Assembly: GCA_938016625.1 (NCBI GenBank)
Contig: CALILB010000176.1
Span: forward strand, 1-5,916
DNA: 5,916 nt
From: an uncultured bacterium
GTDB taxonomy: Bacteria > Acidobacteriota > Thermoanaerobaculia > Multivoradales > JAHEKO01
Direction: 5' to 3'
A program made the position numbers and the translations under genes. Numbering within the stretch: position 1 is the stretch's first letter; every line of letters begins with the position of its first letter. Below the pieces are notes generated by a model that saw only the letters and a program-made list of their open reading frames with translations, did not search any database and was not told the origin of the DNA. Shown here piece after piece: positions 5,797-5,916 of this stretch.

Positions 5797-5916
5797 TCAG
5801 GACGCCTTCTTTTCTTGCAGGTGCTTTTTCAGGCCCGCGGTCCAGTTCAGCACCAGCCGCAGATCGGCGGCACCGAGCTCGGTGTCCGGGGCCTTGACGA
5901 TCATCCACCGGTCGGC
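5797..5916 (-). CDS. C-terminal tail of a probable beta-propeller (PD40/WD40-type) protein, possibly a Ser/Thr kinase
   Basis: The frame is open from the right edge to a TGA at 5797-5799 and gives 39 residues, including ADRWMIVKAPD, LRLVLNWTAGLKK and the tail HLQEKKAS. The pattern DRf-hydrophobic, then a short linker, then VVLNWxxxLKK, closes many acidobacterial proteins in which a Ser/Thr kinase domain is followed by a PD40/WD40-like beta propeller. The NW-x-x-x-LK end is the recognisable part. This is an assignment from memory of family style on a very short fragment. The propeller tail is more likely than the kinase identity. An overlapping frame with its ATG at 5908 has no such resemblance and was set aside. 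The gene converges on hicB with 91 bp between stops. Confidence 0.55.
   Translation of the reverse strand, partial: ADRWMIVKAPDTELGAADLRLVLNWTAGLKKHLQEKKAS

Noticed and set aside
5702..5908. A 68-codon minus-strand open frame at the right end
   Set aside because: It overlaps, in another frame of the same strand, the tail that ends at 5797 and has a recognisable family ending. Its own sequence is Arg/Gly/Ala-rich with no family resemblance or ribosome binding site.
1..5916. CRISPR arrays, tRNA or rRNA genes, insertion sequences and integrases
   Set aside because: I looked on both strands and saw no regularly spaced repeats, cloverleaf sequences, or transposase or recombinase motifs.

Overview
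The window is high in G+C and carries bacterial genes packed on both strands. The best clue to the host is a large Ser/Thr protein kinase built as kinase, single membrane span, TolB-like domain and TPR array. A second gene tail at the right edge resembles the end of a kinase/beta-propeller protein. Both architectures are common in Acidobacteriota (including Thermoanaerobaculia-like lineages) and some neighbouring soil or marine phyla. This is an inference from gene style; there is no rRNA or other marker to fix the taxon.

Layout from left to right. Positions 1-181 (minus) hold the N-terminus of a ketopantoate-reductase-like NAD(P)-binding protein that leaves the window. Positions 311-3046 (minus) encode the receptor-like kinase. 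A short divergent region (3047-3115) carries a near-consensus promoter and an inverted-repeat operator for a plus-strand toxin-antitoxin pair: a ribbon-helix-helix antitoxin (3116-3334) and a PIN-domain RNase toxin (3331-3732), joined by a GTGA overlap. An acyl-CoA dehydrogenase (3746-5017, minus) converges on the PIN gene with only 13 bp between them. Its own promoter and a strong ribosome binding site lie upstream. The space between this gene and the next (5018-5229) also contains what looks like the decayed 5' part of a second PIN toxin gene. A hicA-hicB toxin-antitoxin pair follows on the plus strand (5230-5487 and 5484-5705), again with a GTGA overlap. The tail of another minus-strand gene ends at 5797.

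The genes do not form one pathway. Stable chromosomal genes (pantothenate-type reductase, kinase, acyl-CoA dehydrogenase, probable second kinase) all read on the minus strand. Two small toxin-antitoxin operons and a toxin-gene remnant all read on the plus strand between them. This suggests the gaps flanking the acyl-CoA dehydrogenase gene have repeatedly received toxin-antitoxin modules. hicA is clearly lower in G+C (about 49% by hand count) than its surroundings, which fits recent acquisition.

The observations most worth checking are the PIN-gene remnant at about 5094-5156, the apparently leaderless and self-repressed promoter of the RHH-PIN operon, and the relocated catalytic glutamate of the acyl-CoA dehydrogenase.
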